A stretch of DNA of 64,000 nt from Propionibacteriaceae bacterium (GCA_031285845.1 JAITVK010000017.1:1-64000); one strand, 5' to 3'; positions 27,384 through 37,270 are shown, counted from the first letter of the stretch. Notes: generated by a model not told the origin, from the letters alone. Translations and numbers: made by a program.

Positions 27384-28202
27384 TTATCCTTTCATTGAGC
27401 CGGCGGTCAAGCCGGCGACGACATAACGTTGGAAGATCAGAGCGAAGACACAGACCGGCAAGGTGATGGTCACCGACGCTGCCATCAGGCCACCCCAGTC
27501 GATCGACGCGTAGGAGATGAAATTGTAGAGCGCGATCGGCAGCGTGCGGGTCTGAGCGCTGGATAGGATCAGGGCGAACATGAAGTTGTTCCACGAGAAG
27601 ATGAAAGACAGAATCCCCGCAGTCGCCAGACCAGGTGTCGACAGCCGCAGCGTGATCCGCCAGAAAGCCCCGATCGGGGTCAGGCCGTCGACTTGGCCCG
27701 ATTCCTCCAGATCGATCGGGAGTTGTTCGAAGAACCCGAGCATGATCCACACGATCAGCGGCAGCGAGACGAACATGTGCGCCAGGATCAGCGAGGTGTA
27801 CGTTCCAGCCAAGCCCGTCTGAGCGAAGATGTAATACCACGGGATCAGCAGCGAGACGGTGGGGATGATCCGGGCGACGAGCACACCGGTGGACGACTTG
27901 GTCATCTGATAACGCGCCATCACCCATGAGGCGGGCACGCCGATGATCAAGGAGACCACCGTGGAGGCCGCTCCGATCACCAGGGAGTTGATCATGAAGG
28001 GCAGGAAGTCGGCCACCCCGAAAACCGTCTCGTAATTCGTCAGCGTCGGGTTGAAACTGAACAGTTGCTTCGGGTCTGTGATCGCGAGGTTGGATTTGAA
28101 CGATGACAACACCATCCACAAGAACGGGACGACCAAGGTGATCACCACCACCGTCAACATCACTGCCCGAAAGATCGGGTAGGCGATTCGTTTGGAACTC
28201 AT
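27384..28202 (-). CDS. Carbohydrate ABC transporter permease (MalG-like)
   Basis: The 272-residue inner-membrane protein has six predicted helices. The EAA loop at ~180-200 reads DLEESGQVDGLTPIGAFWRI, where it contacts the ATPase. It ends AGSMKG, a hallmark of MalG/UgpE-type permeases. It overlaps the partner permease gene by 4 nt. No ATPase is in the operon, so a shared MsmK/MalK-type ATPase encoded elsewhere is expected. Confidence 0.92.
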   Translation of the reverse strand: MSSKRIAYPIFRAVMLTVVVITLVVPFLWMVLSSFKSNLAITDPKQLFSFNPTLTNYETVFGVADFLPFMINSLVIGAASTVVSLIIGVPASWVMARYQMTKSSTGVLVARIIPTVSLLIPWYYIFAQTGLAGTYTSLILAHMFVSLPLIVWIMLGFFEQLPIDLEESGQVDGLTPIGAFWRITLRLSTPGLATAGILSFIFSWNNFMFALILSSAQTRTLPIALYNFISYASIDWGGLMAASVTITLPVCVFALIFQRYVVAGLTAGSMKG

Positions 28203-29119
28203 ACTCTCTGCTTCTTTCTCATGATGATCAACACACAGCAGATGGTCAAAATGATGATCAAGAACAGCACCAACACCGCCGAGGCCTTGCCGTAGTACTG
28301 ATAGTCGAAGGAGTACGAATAGGCCAAGATGTTGAGGGTCTCGGCCTCGTGGTACGACCCACCGCCTTTGCCTTTCGTCGCGTAGATGATGTCGAAAGTC
28401 TTGAGCGCGTCGATGGCCCGCAGCAGCAACGCGGTGACCAACGTCGGCGCCAAAGTCGGCAAGATGACGTGGATCAGACGCTGGAAAGAATTCGCCCCAT
28501 CGACACTGGCCGCTTCAAGTGGCTCGTCAGAGATCGAGCGCAGCCCAGCGAGCAGGATCAGCGTCACCATGGGAGTCCATTGCCAGATGTCGATGAACAT
28601 CAGCGTCGGCAGAGCCTGACGCGGATCCGACAGCCATCCTTGAGCCGACACTGAGAACCAGCTGAGGATCTCATTGGCGGCCCCGATCGTTGGGTGGAAG
28701 ATCAACATCCACATCATGCCGACCGCCACCGGGGTGGCCACGAGCGGCAACAGGATGATGACCCTCAAGATGGAGTCGCCGCGAAAGGTGCGCCACAACA
28801 GCAGGGCGATGCCCAATCCGGCCAGCATCTCCACGGTGAGGACGACCGAGGTAAACACGACGGTGCGCCACACCGCGGGCCAGAACCGGTCATTGCCGAA
28901 CAGGATCTCGGCGTAGTTGGCCAAGCCGAGGAAGTCGGCGTTGCGCGACACTGATCCTGAGGCTCCGGTCATCGACAGATACACCGTGAAACCGAGCGGA
29001 ATGATCAGCATGCATGTGATGAAGAAGGTCGCCGGGCCAGCCAGCACGTACTTTCGATGCTTGTTGGCGAAGTCGGACAACGCGCTGGCTGTCTGGGCGA
29101 CGGGCTTGGGGGGTGTCAT
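28199..29119 (-). CDS. Carbohydrate ABC transporter permease (MalF-like)
   Basis: This 306-residue permease has six membrane helices and the EAA loop EPLEAASVDGANSFQRLIHV. With the MalG-like partner it forms the membrane channel of a CUT1 sugar importer fed by the lipoprotein at 29183-30478. It lies 63 nt after the binding-protein gene. Confidence 0.92.
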   Translation of the reverse strand: MTPPKPVAQTASALSDFANKHRKYVLAGPATFFITCMLIIPLGFTVYLSMTGASGSVSRNADFLGLANYAEILFGNDRFWPAVWRTVVFTSVVLTVEMLAGLGIALLLWRTFRGDSILRVIILLPLVATPVAVGMMWMLIFHPTIGAANEILSWFSVSAQGWLSDPRQALPTLMFIDIWQWTPMVTLILLAGLRSISDEPLEAASVDGANSFQRLIHVILPTLAPTLVTALLLRAIDALKTFDIIYATKGKGGGSYHEAETLNILAYSYSFDYQYYGKASAVLVLFLIIILTICCVLIIMRKKQRV

Positions 29120-29182
29120 CGGTGCTCCTTGAGTGGGGCTCGGGCGGCGTCCTCGAAGGAACCGCCCGAGCCACGTGGTCGC

Positions 29183-30478
29183 TCAGGCCTTGGTTTCGGA
29201 GTCCAAGAACTTCTGATAGAGCGTCTGCGCCTCTTCGATGGCCGCCGCCACGTCGCCACCGTCGATCCCGGTGACGATCGGCTTGCCGATGATCTCACGC
29301 GCCTCGGAGACCTTGATGACCAGCGGGCGGTCATGCCCGACGGCCACACCTGCGGCGGTCGAGGACTTGATCGCGGCGATCATGTCGTCGCGGAAGCCCT
29401 TGGTTCCTTCGGCTGACGCGTAGAGCGAGGCGCGCGCCAGCGACTGGCCCTTCTGCTGCAGCTTCAAAGACATGTCCTGACCGGTGGCCCATTCCATGAA
29501 CTTCCAGGCAAGATCCTTGTGTTCCGAGAAAGCGTTGATTCCCAGAGCCCAAGCCGAGATATTGTACGGATGCGAGCCCGCAGGCCCTGCCGGGAAGGGC
29601 GCCACGCCCCAATCGTCGACCACGGTGGAGGTCGCCGGATCGTCCAAGTTCGGCGACAGCGAGCTGACATCGGTGTAGAACGCGACCTTGCCTTGAGCGA
29701 AGATCGGCATGGCCTGGATCCAGTTCATCTCTGTGGTTCCCGTAGGGGCGTACTGGTTGAGCATCCGTCCATAGAACTCGTAGGCCTTCTTCGCCTCGGG
29801 GGTGTTCAGTGTGGCTTTCTTGCCATTGTCGAAGTCACCGCCGAACGAGTAGAGGAAGGACGAGAACTGGGTGACTGAAGCCGAAAGTTGTCCGCGCGAC
29901 AGGAAGCCGTACTGGCCCTTGCCTTTATCCGTCAGCTTGGCTGCGGCCGCTTCGAGCTCATCCATCGTCGTCGGCACGTTCACCCCGGCGGAAGCTAGCA
30001 ACTTCTTGTTGTAGTAGAGCACCTCCTGCTCGGTGATGAGCGGCGCGCCGTAGATGGACCCGTCCACGGTGACCGAGTCGCGGGTCGCCGGCAGGAAGTC
30101 ATCCCACTTGTACGCCGCGTCGGCCTGCTTGAGGTAGTCGTCGATCGGCGCCAACCACTCATTTTGGACGAAAAGCTTGCCATCCTGGGGTGGGCGGAAC
30201 ATCATGACATCGAAGTCCTTTGACTTGGTGTTGAGTTTGACGTTGTATTGGTCAGACAACTGGTCCTCACCAAAAGTTGTCAGATCGACCTTGATGCCAG
30301 AAACCTTCTCGAATTCGGGGATCGACTCTTTGATGGCGTTGGTCCAGGCGTGGGTCGGCAGGGCCACGTGCAATGTGGGCTGATCGCCGCCGTCTTTCGG
30401 GGTGGACGAGGAACAGGCGGCCACTGGAACCAGTAGCGCCGTGGCCGCCAAAGCGACGACCATCTTCTTCAACTGCAT
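29183..30478 (-). CDS. Sugar ABC transporter substrate-binding lipoprotein
   Basis: This 431-residue extracellular binding protein has a lipoprotein signal with lipobox LVPVAAC (Cys ~22) and the typical SBP family 1 body: HVALPTHAWTNAIKESIPEFEKVSGIKVDL, then FDVMMFRPPQDGKLF and YGAPLITEQEVLYYNKKLL. It delivers a sugar or polyol to the two permeases downstream. The catabolic genes in the operon point to a sugar acid or polyol, but the ligand cannot be read from sequence. Confidence 0.93.
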   Translation of the reverse strand: MQLKKMVVALAATALLVPVAACSSSTPKDGGDQPTLHVALPTHAWTNAIKESIPEFEKVSGIKVDLTTFGEDQLSDQYNVKLNTKSKDFDVMMFRPPQDGKLFVQNEWLAPIDDYLKQADAAYKWDDFLPATRDSVTVDGSIYGAPLITEQEVLYYNKKLLASAGVNVPTTMDELEAAAAKLTDKGKGQYGFLSRGQLSASVTQFSSFLYSFGGDFDNGKKATLNTPEAKKAYEFYGRMLNQYAPTGTTEMNWIQAMPIFAQGKVAFYTDVSSLSPNLDDPATSTVVDDWGVAPFPAGPAGSHPYNISAWALGINAFSEHKDLAWKFMEWATGQDMSLKLQQKGQSLARASLYASAEGTKGFRDDMIAAIKSSTAAGVAVGHDRPLVIKVSEAREIIGKPIVTGIDGGDVAAAIEEAQTLYQKFLDSETKA

Positions 30479-30557
30479 TGTTTACTCCATATCTTTGTTG
30501 GCCGTCACACCGGAGCGCCGACGTGACGGAGATGTTGGGGGTGGGGCCCGATGAGGC

Positions 30558-31526
30558 CTAGGCTCCCACCCATTCGAACGGCGGCAGGCCCTGACGAGCA
30601 CGGGCGTGATCAAGCGTGGCGACGCTGACCTTGGTCGAACCGGCGAACCAACGATGGCGGGCCTGGACCAGGAATTCACACGACGCTCGCAACTCGTCGA
30701 AGCTGTTCACGCCGTCCTCGACCGAGATCCAGCCGTCATAACCGGCGTTCCATAAGGTCGAAAAGATCCGGTCGTAGTCGTTCAGGCCTTGGCCGATGAT
30801 GCCGTGTTTCAGCAGTGGGGAATATCCCAAGGTGCCGTCGGCCTGCTTCAAATCAGCGAGGTTGCCGCCCGGAGCCAGTGAACGATCCGACGCCTGGATC
30901 GTGTAGACACGGTCGATCACTTTGTCGAGGAAGTCAGCCGAGTCGGCCCCCGCCGTGATGGCGTTGGACGGGTCGTACTGAACACCGAACCAGACACGCT
31001 CGTCGATCCGATCAAGCAAGTCGAAGAAGACCTCGGGACGCTGAGCGAACTCCGGGTACTTCCAAAATCCATCCTTGTAGTGGTTCTCGATTCCAAGCAA
31101 GACGCCGAGTTCGCTGGCGACATCGACCAGGCGGTTGATGGCGTCGGCCACCCACTCCAATCCCTGCTCGACGCCAACCTCGGGACGACGCTGGCCAGAC
31201 AGAACCCTGACGCTGACGCCCGGCCCAGAGATCCGGCGCGCGGCCTGGATCATCTGGACTTCCCTGTCGAATTCACGTTGACGAACCGCAGGATCGGGAG
31301 CGCTCAGATCCGGCGAGGCGCAGAGCATCGGCATCACCAGGTCATGCTCGTCCAAACAGTCGGCCACCTGATCCCAGAAGCTCTCACCCTTGTCCAAGAG
31401 CATCCTGGAATACAGTTCGACGCCTTCGATCGGCAACGTGGCGGCCTGGGCGATCCACTGAAACACCGTGATCTTGCCGTTGACGATGTCGTCGAGGTCG
31501 CCCTTGGGGAACGCGCTGATTTTCAT
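30558..31526 (-). CDS. Sugar phosphate isomerase/epimerase (xylose isomerase-like TIM barrel)
   Basis: This 322-residue TIM-barrel protein of the AP-endonuclease-2/UlaE-like superfamily has probable metal ligands in GIENHYKDGFW (Glu/His), VQYDPSNA (Asp) and WISVEDG (Glu). Such enzymes epimerise or isomerise keto sugars or their phosphates. It overlaps the HUMPS gene by 4 nt, which is reminiscent of the UlaD-UlaE pairing of L-ascorbate catabolism. Confidence 0.85.
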   Translation of the reverse strand: MKISAFPKGDLDDIVNGKITVFQWIAQAATLPIEGVELYSRMLLDKGESFWDQVADCLDEHDLVMPMLCASPDLSAPDPAVRQREFDREVQMIQAARRISGPGVSVRVLSGQRRPEVGVEQGLEWVADAINRLVDVASELGVLLGIENHYKDGFWKYPEFAQRPEVFFDLLDRIDERVWFGVQYDPSNAITAGADSADFLDKVIDRVYTIQASDRSLAPGGNLADLKQADGTLGYSPLLKHGIIGQGLNDYDRIFSTLWNAGYDGWISVEDGVNSFDELRASCEFLVQARHRWFAGSTKVSVATLDHARARQGLPPFEWVGA

Positions 31527-32251
31527 GCCGCAGCCTCGTAGCGGGTCGGCGTGGCGTGAACGGCGGCACAGGCGGCCGTCAACACATTGGCGAGGTCTTT
31601 ACCTGGGGCGAAAGACTTGCCGTCGATGGCCAGCGGAGCGCCGAACACCACCACGGGCGCGCCGATCTTCGGGCACTGGATGGCTTGTTCCATGCTCAGC
31701 CCACCGACCGCCTGGACCGGCACGGTCGTGGCCGCCACGATGTCGGCCAACTGATCCAATGGCGACGGACCCGGATGGGCATTGCGATGATCGAAGCCGA
31801 TGTGGTGGACGATCATGTCGATGCCCAGCCGCTCCATCTCGACACAGGCCGCGACGCGGTCCGATTTGACCATGTCGTCGCCCATGACCAGCAGGTCGTA
31901 CTTCTGTCCGGCCGAGATGACGGCCTCGATGGTGGCCTCATGAGCCTGAGCCATGACGACGACGGCGTCGGCCCCGGCGTCCCCCATCATCTCGGCTTCG
32001 AGGTATCCGCCATCCATCGTCTTCAGATCGACCACGATGGGGTGATTCGGGAACTCTTTGCGCAGGGCGCGCACGGCATGGAGGCCTTCAGCCAGGACCA
32101 GCGGGGTGCCCACTTCGATCCAGTCCGCACCCGCCTCGACCGCGATGGCAGCGGTGGCGAGAGCCTCAGCGTTGTTGGTCAGGTCGAGCGAGATCTGGAC
32201 CTTGGGCACCATCAGATCCGCTCGGGTCAATCCTTTGATCATTCCGGCCAT
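31523..32251 (-). CDS. HUMPS/KGPDC-family decarboxylase or hexulose-phosphate synthase
   Basis: This 242-residue TIM barrel is of the orotidine-phosphate-decarboxylase suprafamily. The strand-1 motif KVQISLDLTN and the metal/phosphate motif VDLKTMDGGYLEAEMMGDAGAD are typical of 3-keto-L-gulonate-6-phosphate decarboxylase and hexulose-6-phosphate synthase. The two cannot be separated by eye. AAAGGAG lies 9 nt upstream of ATG 32251. First gene of the sugar operon. No sugar kinase is encoded in the operon, so the phosphorylated substrate must be formed by an enzyme encoded elsewhere. Confidence 0.88.
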   Translation of the reverse strand: MAGMIKGLTRADLMVPKVQISLDLTNNAEALATAAIAVEAGADWIEVGTPLVLAEGLHAVRALRKEFPNHPIVVDLKTMDGGYLEAEMMGDAGADAVVVMAQAHEATIEAVISAGQKYDLLVMGDDMVKSDRVAACVEMERLGIDMIVHHIGFDHRNAHPGPSPLDQLADIVAATTVPVQAVGGLSMEQAIQCPKIGAPVVVFGAPLAIDGKSFAPGKDLANVLTAACAAVHATPTRYEAAA

Positions 32252-32855
32252 GAGCCGGTTCTCCTTTCAGTACGGGCCAGCCGCTGACGCGGACAGCCAT
32301 GTCGACGTGATAGGGGATCACCGTGGTGATCTTGAGGCGGACGCCTGATCGCTAGCCAGGCGCAGTCATACGATTCCCTCGGACAGTGGTCCGTAGTCGT
32401 TGGGCCACTGAGGGGTGATCCCCGATTCTCAATTAGTATGATGTACGAGAAGAGTATAAGCACAGTTCAGATGACTTAGCAACTCGCGAGTTTTGGGTGA
32501 ATATGGTGCATTTCAGCGTAGTTCGCAGCGAGATAGACCAATTCTGTGACAAGTCTCCCCAAGATGTCGACCAATAAAAGCTACTTTTTCGATAGTCTTC
32601 GGTTCGGTTATGTATGATTTTCTGGATGACGTTGAGGTGAGGGAGCACCAGGCAGCCCACCCAAGGCACGATGAAATGGTCGGGAGAACTCCGCCAAGCG
32701 GCGAGCCGCGTACGTTGTCCCTCCCGTTGGCTCGCGCTAGTGGCATGACGGGGCCGCAGGGCGACCAGAAGTGAGGCTTTGCGCGACGATGGAACGACGG
32801 TGGCGAGCCGCCGATGGAACGACCAGTGCGGTGAGAATTCCGCAGCGCGTGGACG
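32252..32855 (-). promoter_or_regulatory. Control region of the sugar operon
   Basis: A 600-bp gap with an AT-rich core (about 32420-32640) and no credible gene. It contains a perfect 12-bp palindrome AACTCGCGAGTT (32481-32492). Two similar strings, TCATACGATT (about 32366) and TCATACTAAT (reverse strand, about 32433-32442), could be half-sites for the operon's GntR repressor. TATACT near 32452 is a candidate -10. All assignments are inference. Confidence 0.45.
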
Positions 32856-34277
32856 CTAGGCGGCGGCCTTGCGACGCTTGCGCTTGGCGCGACGCTGCTT
32901 CCATGAATGTGGGATGAGCATGAGCTGCTCGCTGACAGGTCGACCCAACAGAACCCCGAGACTCGCGCCAGCCGCGATCGCCAACGCGATGGCGGCCGCT
33001 GTGCCCAGGGTCGCGCCGCCGGTAGACGGGTCAGCTGGAGCCGAGGCCGAGCCGACCATCTGGATCAACCCCAGGTAGAGCCCCAAGCCAGGCACGAACG
33101 GGATACCCATGGCATTGATGACACCGAACGCCGGAATCTGCCACAGTCTCCTCACGAGCAGGGTGACGAAGAAGGCCGCGACCATCGGGCCGACGAAGTT
33201 GGCCGTGATCGCACCCCAGCCCAAGTTGAGCGCGATCAGGTAAGCTCCCCATCCCAGCGCGGTCGTCACGGCGGTCACCGCCAACGTCCGGCGGTTCGCG
33301 AAGTAGCTCATCGCAGTGAAAACGGCCGTCGCAGTGGCGCCGACCACTTGTCCCGGAGCACTGCCGAACGGAGGCACACTGGCTGAGATGTAGACATCGA
33401 CTCCCAGGCGTCGCGCCAGATCCAACCCGGACACCAGGCCGACCACCAGCCCGGCGGTCATCAACACCACTTGGACCATTCTGGCGGCGGCCGTGACGAA
33501 GAAGGCGTCAATGGCGTCTTGGATGCCTGCCACGAACCGGGCTCCGACCACCAACTGAAAAACACATCCGACAGCGATCGCCGTCGGCGAGACGTACCCT
33601 AAGACGTTGACGGCGGGATGAGAGTTGAGCCAGGTGAAACCGGCCGCGAACGCGACGATCAGCCAGCCGCCGAACATCTGCTGGAACAGTGCCGGCAGAC
33701 CACGGCGCGACAACAGGTAGACGAATCGGTTGACCAAATAGCCAGTGATCAGTCCCAAAGGCAGCATGATCCACGACGTGGCGTACAACAACTGAACACC
33801 CATCGACACCCCACCGGCGGCTAACGCGGCGAGCCACGGAGGGTACGGCTCACGCCCTTTGCGAATCCCGTCGAAACGCCGCATCGCCCGCCCGAGCGAC
33901 AACCCGTTCGTCACCTGAGCCACCAAATCGTTGACGCCGTAAACTTTCGACAGGTTTGGGACCACTTGGGACACCGTCCGCATCGACGTGATGGGTGGCA
34001 TGCCCTCGCCGGGGTAATACGAGGCTAGGATCACATTCGAGGTGACGTCCAGCTGAGCCCGCTGCAACCCGTATGCGGCGCAGATCCGCCGCATCACCAT
34101 GACGGTGTCGTTGGCTCCGGCTCCCGCCGACGCGAGCAGATCGGCGGCGCGCATGGCCAACTCGATCGTCAAACCCTCTTTGGTGGCCGGGAGCTCTCCG
34201 CGCTGGCGCAACTCGCGCATCGAGAGTTGGGGTGTCTCAATCGTTGGCGGGTCAGTCGATTGGAGGTCCTCGTTCAC
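32856..34277 (-). CDS. Threonine/serine exporter family protein (ThrE-like)
   Basis: This 473-residue membrane protein has the ThrE domain order. A cytoplasmic N-terminal part (~20-130, ELAMRAADLLASAGAGANDTVMVMRRICAAYGL) is followed by about ten helices in two groups (ThrE_1 and ThrE_2). The C-terminus is strongly basic (KQRRAKRKRRKAAA). Such proteins export threonine and serine by proton antiport in corynebacteria. It stands alone between smpB and the sugar operon. Confidence 0.9.
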   Translation of the reverse strand: MNEDLQSTDPPTIETPQLSMRELRQRGELPATKEGLTIELAMRAADLLASAGAGANDTVMVMRRICAAYGLQRAQLDVTSNVILASYYPGEGMPPITSMRTVSQVVPNLSKVYGVNDLVAQVTNGLSLGRAMRRFDGIRKGREPYPPWLAALAAGGVSMGVQLLYATSWIMLPLGLITGYLVNRFVYLLSRRGLPALFQQMFGGWLIVAFAAGFTWLNSHPAVNVLGYVSPTAIAVGCVFQLVVGARFVAGIQDAIDAFFVTAAARMVQVVLMTAGLVVGLVSGLDLARRLGVDVYISASVPPFGSAPGQVVGATATAVFTAMSYFANRRTLAVTAVTTALGWGAYLIALNLGWGAITANFVGPMVAAFFVTLLVRRLWQIPAFGVINAMGIPFVPGLGLYLGLIQMVGSASAPADPSTGGATLGTAAAIALAIAAGASLGVLLGRPVSEQLMLIPHSWKQRRAKRKRRKAAA

Positions 34278-34381
34278 CTGGCCAGCCTATCGCGCGGGTC
34301 AAGTCAGATTTCGGCGGCACAGTGGCAGGCCATGAGACGATCCGGACCAAGGCCGACCAGTAGTCAGGGGGCGACCAGCGT

Positions 34382-34876
34382 TCAGCCCCGCTTGTTGCGC
34401 ACGCGCAACGCCCGCTCGGCTTCCCGCTTGGCGTCGCGCTCGGCGATGGTCTGCCGCTTGTCCCACTCCCGCTTGCCGGTGGCCACTGCGATGAGGACTT
34501 TCGCGTAGCCGTCCTGGAAGTAGATCTGCAGAGGGATGATGGTCGCGCCAGGAGCCGCCGACTGCTTGTCGAGCTTGGCGATTTCGCGGCGGTGGAGCAG
34601 CAGCTTGCGGGTCCGCTTCGGCGCGTGGTTGGTCCAGGTTCCGTACGAATACTCCGCGATGTTCGCGTTGCGCAGCCAAACTTCACCCTCATCAACGGTG
34701 ACGAACGCGTCAGCCAATGAGGCGTGCCCGGCGCGAAGCGCTTTGACTTCCGTTCCCGTCAGGACGATGCCGGCCTCGAAGGTGTCGTGGAGATGATAGT
34801 CGTGACGAGCCTTTTTGTTCTGGGCGATGAGCTTGCGCCCGACTTCTTTGACCACGGTTCCTCCTTTCGATGGCAT
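34382..34876 (-). CDS. smpB: SsrA-binding protein
   Basis: SmpB binds tmRNA and places its tRNA-like domain in stalled ribosomes. The 164-residue protein shows the OB-fold motifs [36 protein letters not shown] and [28 protein letters not shown], and a basic C-terminal tail ([23 protein letters not shown]). The tail mimics mRNA in the decoding channel. It follows the M23 hydrolase gene, an order common in actinobacteria. Its RNA partner is at 17992-18356. Confidence 0.97.
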   Translation of the reverse strand: MPSKGGTVVKEVGRKLIAQNKKARHDYHLHDTFEAGIVLTGTEVKALRAGHASLADAFVTVDEGEVWLRNANIAEYSYGTWTNHAPKRTRKLLLHRREIAKLDKQSAAPGATIIPLQIYFQDGYAKVLIAVATGKREWDKRQTIAERDAKREAERALRVRNKRG

Positions 34877-34959
34877 CGACCATCATAGTGGACGCGCGGT
34901 TCGAGCCGACGAGCGCCGGTTCAACCCAGGGGCCGCTTCAGCCTCAAGGTAGGCCCGAC

Positions 34960-36330
34960 TCAGGGAAGGTACGGCAGCGGGTCGGTGCCCGAACCGTCGA
35001 CCCACATCATCAAGTGCAGGTGGCAGCCAGTCGAATTGCCGGTCGTGCCGACGTAACCGACAGTGTCGCCTTGACTGACCCATGTGCCCGTGCCCAGAGC
35101 GTAGCCCGACATGTGGTTGTAGCTGGTGACCATGTGGTGACCGTTGACGTAGCCGTGGTCGATGAACAGACGGTAGCCGTACCCCGAGCTGTAGTACTCG
35201 TCGGTGATGACCCCGCCAGCGGGAGCCTTGATCGACAACCCGCAACTGGCGCCCAAATCCAGACCATCATGGAACATCCATGAACCCCAGATCGGATGCC
35301 AGCGGTAACCGTAAAGGTCGGTGATGACCGCGTTGACCGGCCAGATCAGCCCATCGCTCGACGCGGCCGGAGGAGCCGGATCAGGTTGCGGAGTCGCTTG
35401 GTTGGCGGCGTCGCGGGCGGCTTGGGCAGCGGCGGCCTCCTCAGCCAGCCGTCTCTCCTCCGCGAGGCGATGCTCCTCAGCGATCTTCGCGTCGATGTTC
35501 GCGGCTTCGGCCTGGGTCTGGGCCAGCATCGCCTCGTCTTCAGACTTGGCCTGCTGGGCGGCGGCCTCGGCGGCCTGTTGGGTGGCGAGCGCTTCGCGCT
35601 GTTGATCGAGAGCGGACTGCAGACCGTCGCGAGCCTGCTCGGCTGAGCGCTGCACCTCAGCGGTGGCGGCGATCTGCGCGTCGGCTTCCTTCTTGGCCTG
35701 ATCAGCCCGGTTTTGAGCGAACTGGGAATCAATCCGAGCTTGTTCCAACTCTTCTTGCAGAGCACGCAACCCGTCCAGATCGACCTGGTTGGACGACAGC
35801 ACGGTGTCATTCCACTGAACCCGGTTGGACAGGCTGGCGGTGGAGGTGGCGTCGATCAGGCTGGCGACACTCATCAGAGGCATCGAATCCTGGACGATCG
35901 AGCGGGCGTAGGCGTTGATGGCGGATTTCTGAGCGTCGATCTTGGCCTGGCCTTCGCGCTCTTTGGCTTGAGCGGCAGCCAAAGCGGCCTGAGCCTGAGC
36001 CAACTCGGCGTCTTTGACCTTGCCCTGCGCCTGAGCCTCGGCCAAGGCTGCCTCAGCGGCGTTCAACGCCTGCTGAGCGACCGCGACGTTGGCTGCGGCC
36101 TCATTCACTTTGGTGGTGGCGTCGCTGACGCGGCCCTGAGCGGCCACGAAGTTGGCGGTGGACTGATCCAGATCGGCGGCGGCCTGGCTGACTTTCTGGT
36201 CAGCTTCGGTCTTCTGCGCGTTCAGCTGGTCGATGTCATCGGCATGGGCCACCATCGCCGTCCCAGCGAACGCCAGGGTGATCGAGCACACGATCGCAGC
36301 TAACCGCACTCTTGTCAGTCTCCGCATCAC
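34960..36330 (-). CDS. M23-family peptidoglycan hydrolase/activator with coiled coil (EnvC-like)
   Basis: This 456-residue secreted protein has a signal peptide ending TAMVAHA, a long coiled coil (~30-310) rich in Ala, Gln and Glu, and a C-terminal LytM/M23 domain (~325-456). The Zn motif H-x-x-x-D is intact (MFHDGLDLGA), and the second motif reads CHLHLMMW, so the fold may be catalytic. It lies 24 nt after ftsX. FtsEX recruits such proteins to control septal wall splitting, so it probably works with FtsX at division. Confidence 0.9.
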   Translation of the reverse strand: MMRRLTRVRLAAIVCSITLAFAGTAMVAHADDIDQLNAQKTEADQKVSQAAADLDQSTANFVAAQGRVSDATTKVNEAAANVAVAQQALNAAEAALAEAQAQGKVKDAELAQAQAALAAAQAKEREGQAKIDAQKSAINAYARSIVQDSMPLMSVASLIDATSTASLSNRVQWNDTVLSSNQVDLDGLRALQEELEQARIDSQFAQNRADQAKKEADAQIAATAEVQRSAEQARDGLQSALDQQREALATQQAAEAAAQQAKSEDEAMLAQTQAEAANIDAKIAEEHRLAEERRLAEEAAAAQAARDAANQATPQPDPAPPAASSDGLIWPVNAVITDLYGYRWHPIWGSWMFHDGLDLGASCGLSIKAPAGGVITDEYYSSGYGYRLFIDHGYVNGHHMVTSYNHMSGYALGTGTWVSQGDTVGYVGTTGNSTGCHLHLMMWVDGSGTDPLPYLP

Positions 36331-36353
36331 AAACCTCCGTCAGTCAGTCGGTC

Positions 36354-37259
36354 CTACACACGCAAGTATCTCCGCGCCGAGATCACCGTCGGGATGATGG
36401 ACAGTACAATAGCCACAACAAAGATCGAACCCACAGAAAGCCACGTCTGAGGCCATCCCACCCAGCGGAAAGCCTCAAGGGTGTGTTGAGCGTTTCTCAT
36501 AATCACAAACCAGACACCAAAAACTAGTGTTCCTGAAGCCAAAACAGCTCCAATCAGGGCCGCGATCAGCGATTCGAGCAAGAACGGGCCCATGATGTAG
36601 AAGTTCGAAGCACCCACTAATCGCATGATGCCAATCTCTCGACCTCGAGTGAAGGTCGCCATTCGAATGGTGGTGCTGATCTGGAAAGCCGCGGCCAAGA
36701 GCAGCAAAACGCTCAACACGATGGTCCCCCATTGCAGCGCGCCCAGCCACTTGAACACTGGGTCGAGGATCTGATGCAGATCCTGAACCTTTTGAACTCC
36801 GCGCATCACTTTGACCTGTTCCACCAGCGCGTCGTACTTCTTCGGGTCGACCAGTTTGACCCTGAACGAGTCCTGCATCTCATCGACGGACAGCGAGTCT
36901 TTGATCGACGAGCCGGCGAAAACCTGCTGGAATTGCTCGTACGCCTCCGGCTTGGTCTCATACCACACCTGCTGGACCTGCGGGTTGGCCTCGATGGCCG
37001 ACCGGATCTGATCCTTCTGCTCTTGGGTGGCGTCTTGACCGGGGTCGCAGGTTCCAGCGGTCTGCAGCTTGGCGGTGCACAGGTAGACCGTGATCTCGAT
37101 CTTGTCGTACCACTGGTCTTTCAGCAGATCGACCTGTTGGGCGGCGATCAGGCCGGCCCCGAACAGTGACAGTGAGACCCACATCGTCATGATGACGGCC
37201 AACGTGATGCCGACATTCCTCTTCAAACCGGACCATGTCTCGGACAGTGCGTGACGCAT
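36354..37259 (-). CDS. ftsX: Cell division protein FtsX
   Basis: This 301-residue permease-like protein has a first helix (~20-40), an extracellular domain (~45-165) containing Cys residues (YLCTAKLQTAGTCDPG), and three C-terminal helices typical of FtsX (TRGREIGIMRLVGASNFYIMGPFLLESLIAALIG). It transmits FtsE ATP hydrolysis across the membrane to activate the neighbouring M23 hydrolase. It lies 11 nt downstream of ftsE. Confidence 0.96.
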   Translation of the reverse strand: MRHALSETWSGLKRNVGITLAVIMTMWVSLSLFGAGLIAAQQVDLLKDQWYDKIEITVYLCTAKLQTAGTCDPGQDATQEQKDQIRSAIEANPQVQQVWYETKPEAYEQFQQVFAGSSIKDSLSVDEMQDSFRVKLVDPKKYDALVEQVKVMRGVQKVQDLHQILDPVFKWLGALQWGTIVLSVLLLLAAAFQISTTIRMATFTRGREIGIMRLVGASNFYIMGPFLLESLIAALIGAVLASGTLVFGVWFVIMRNAQHTLEAFRWVGWPQTWLSVGSIFVVAIVLSIIPTVISARRYLRV

Positions 37260-37270
37260 CAGGACTCCTC

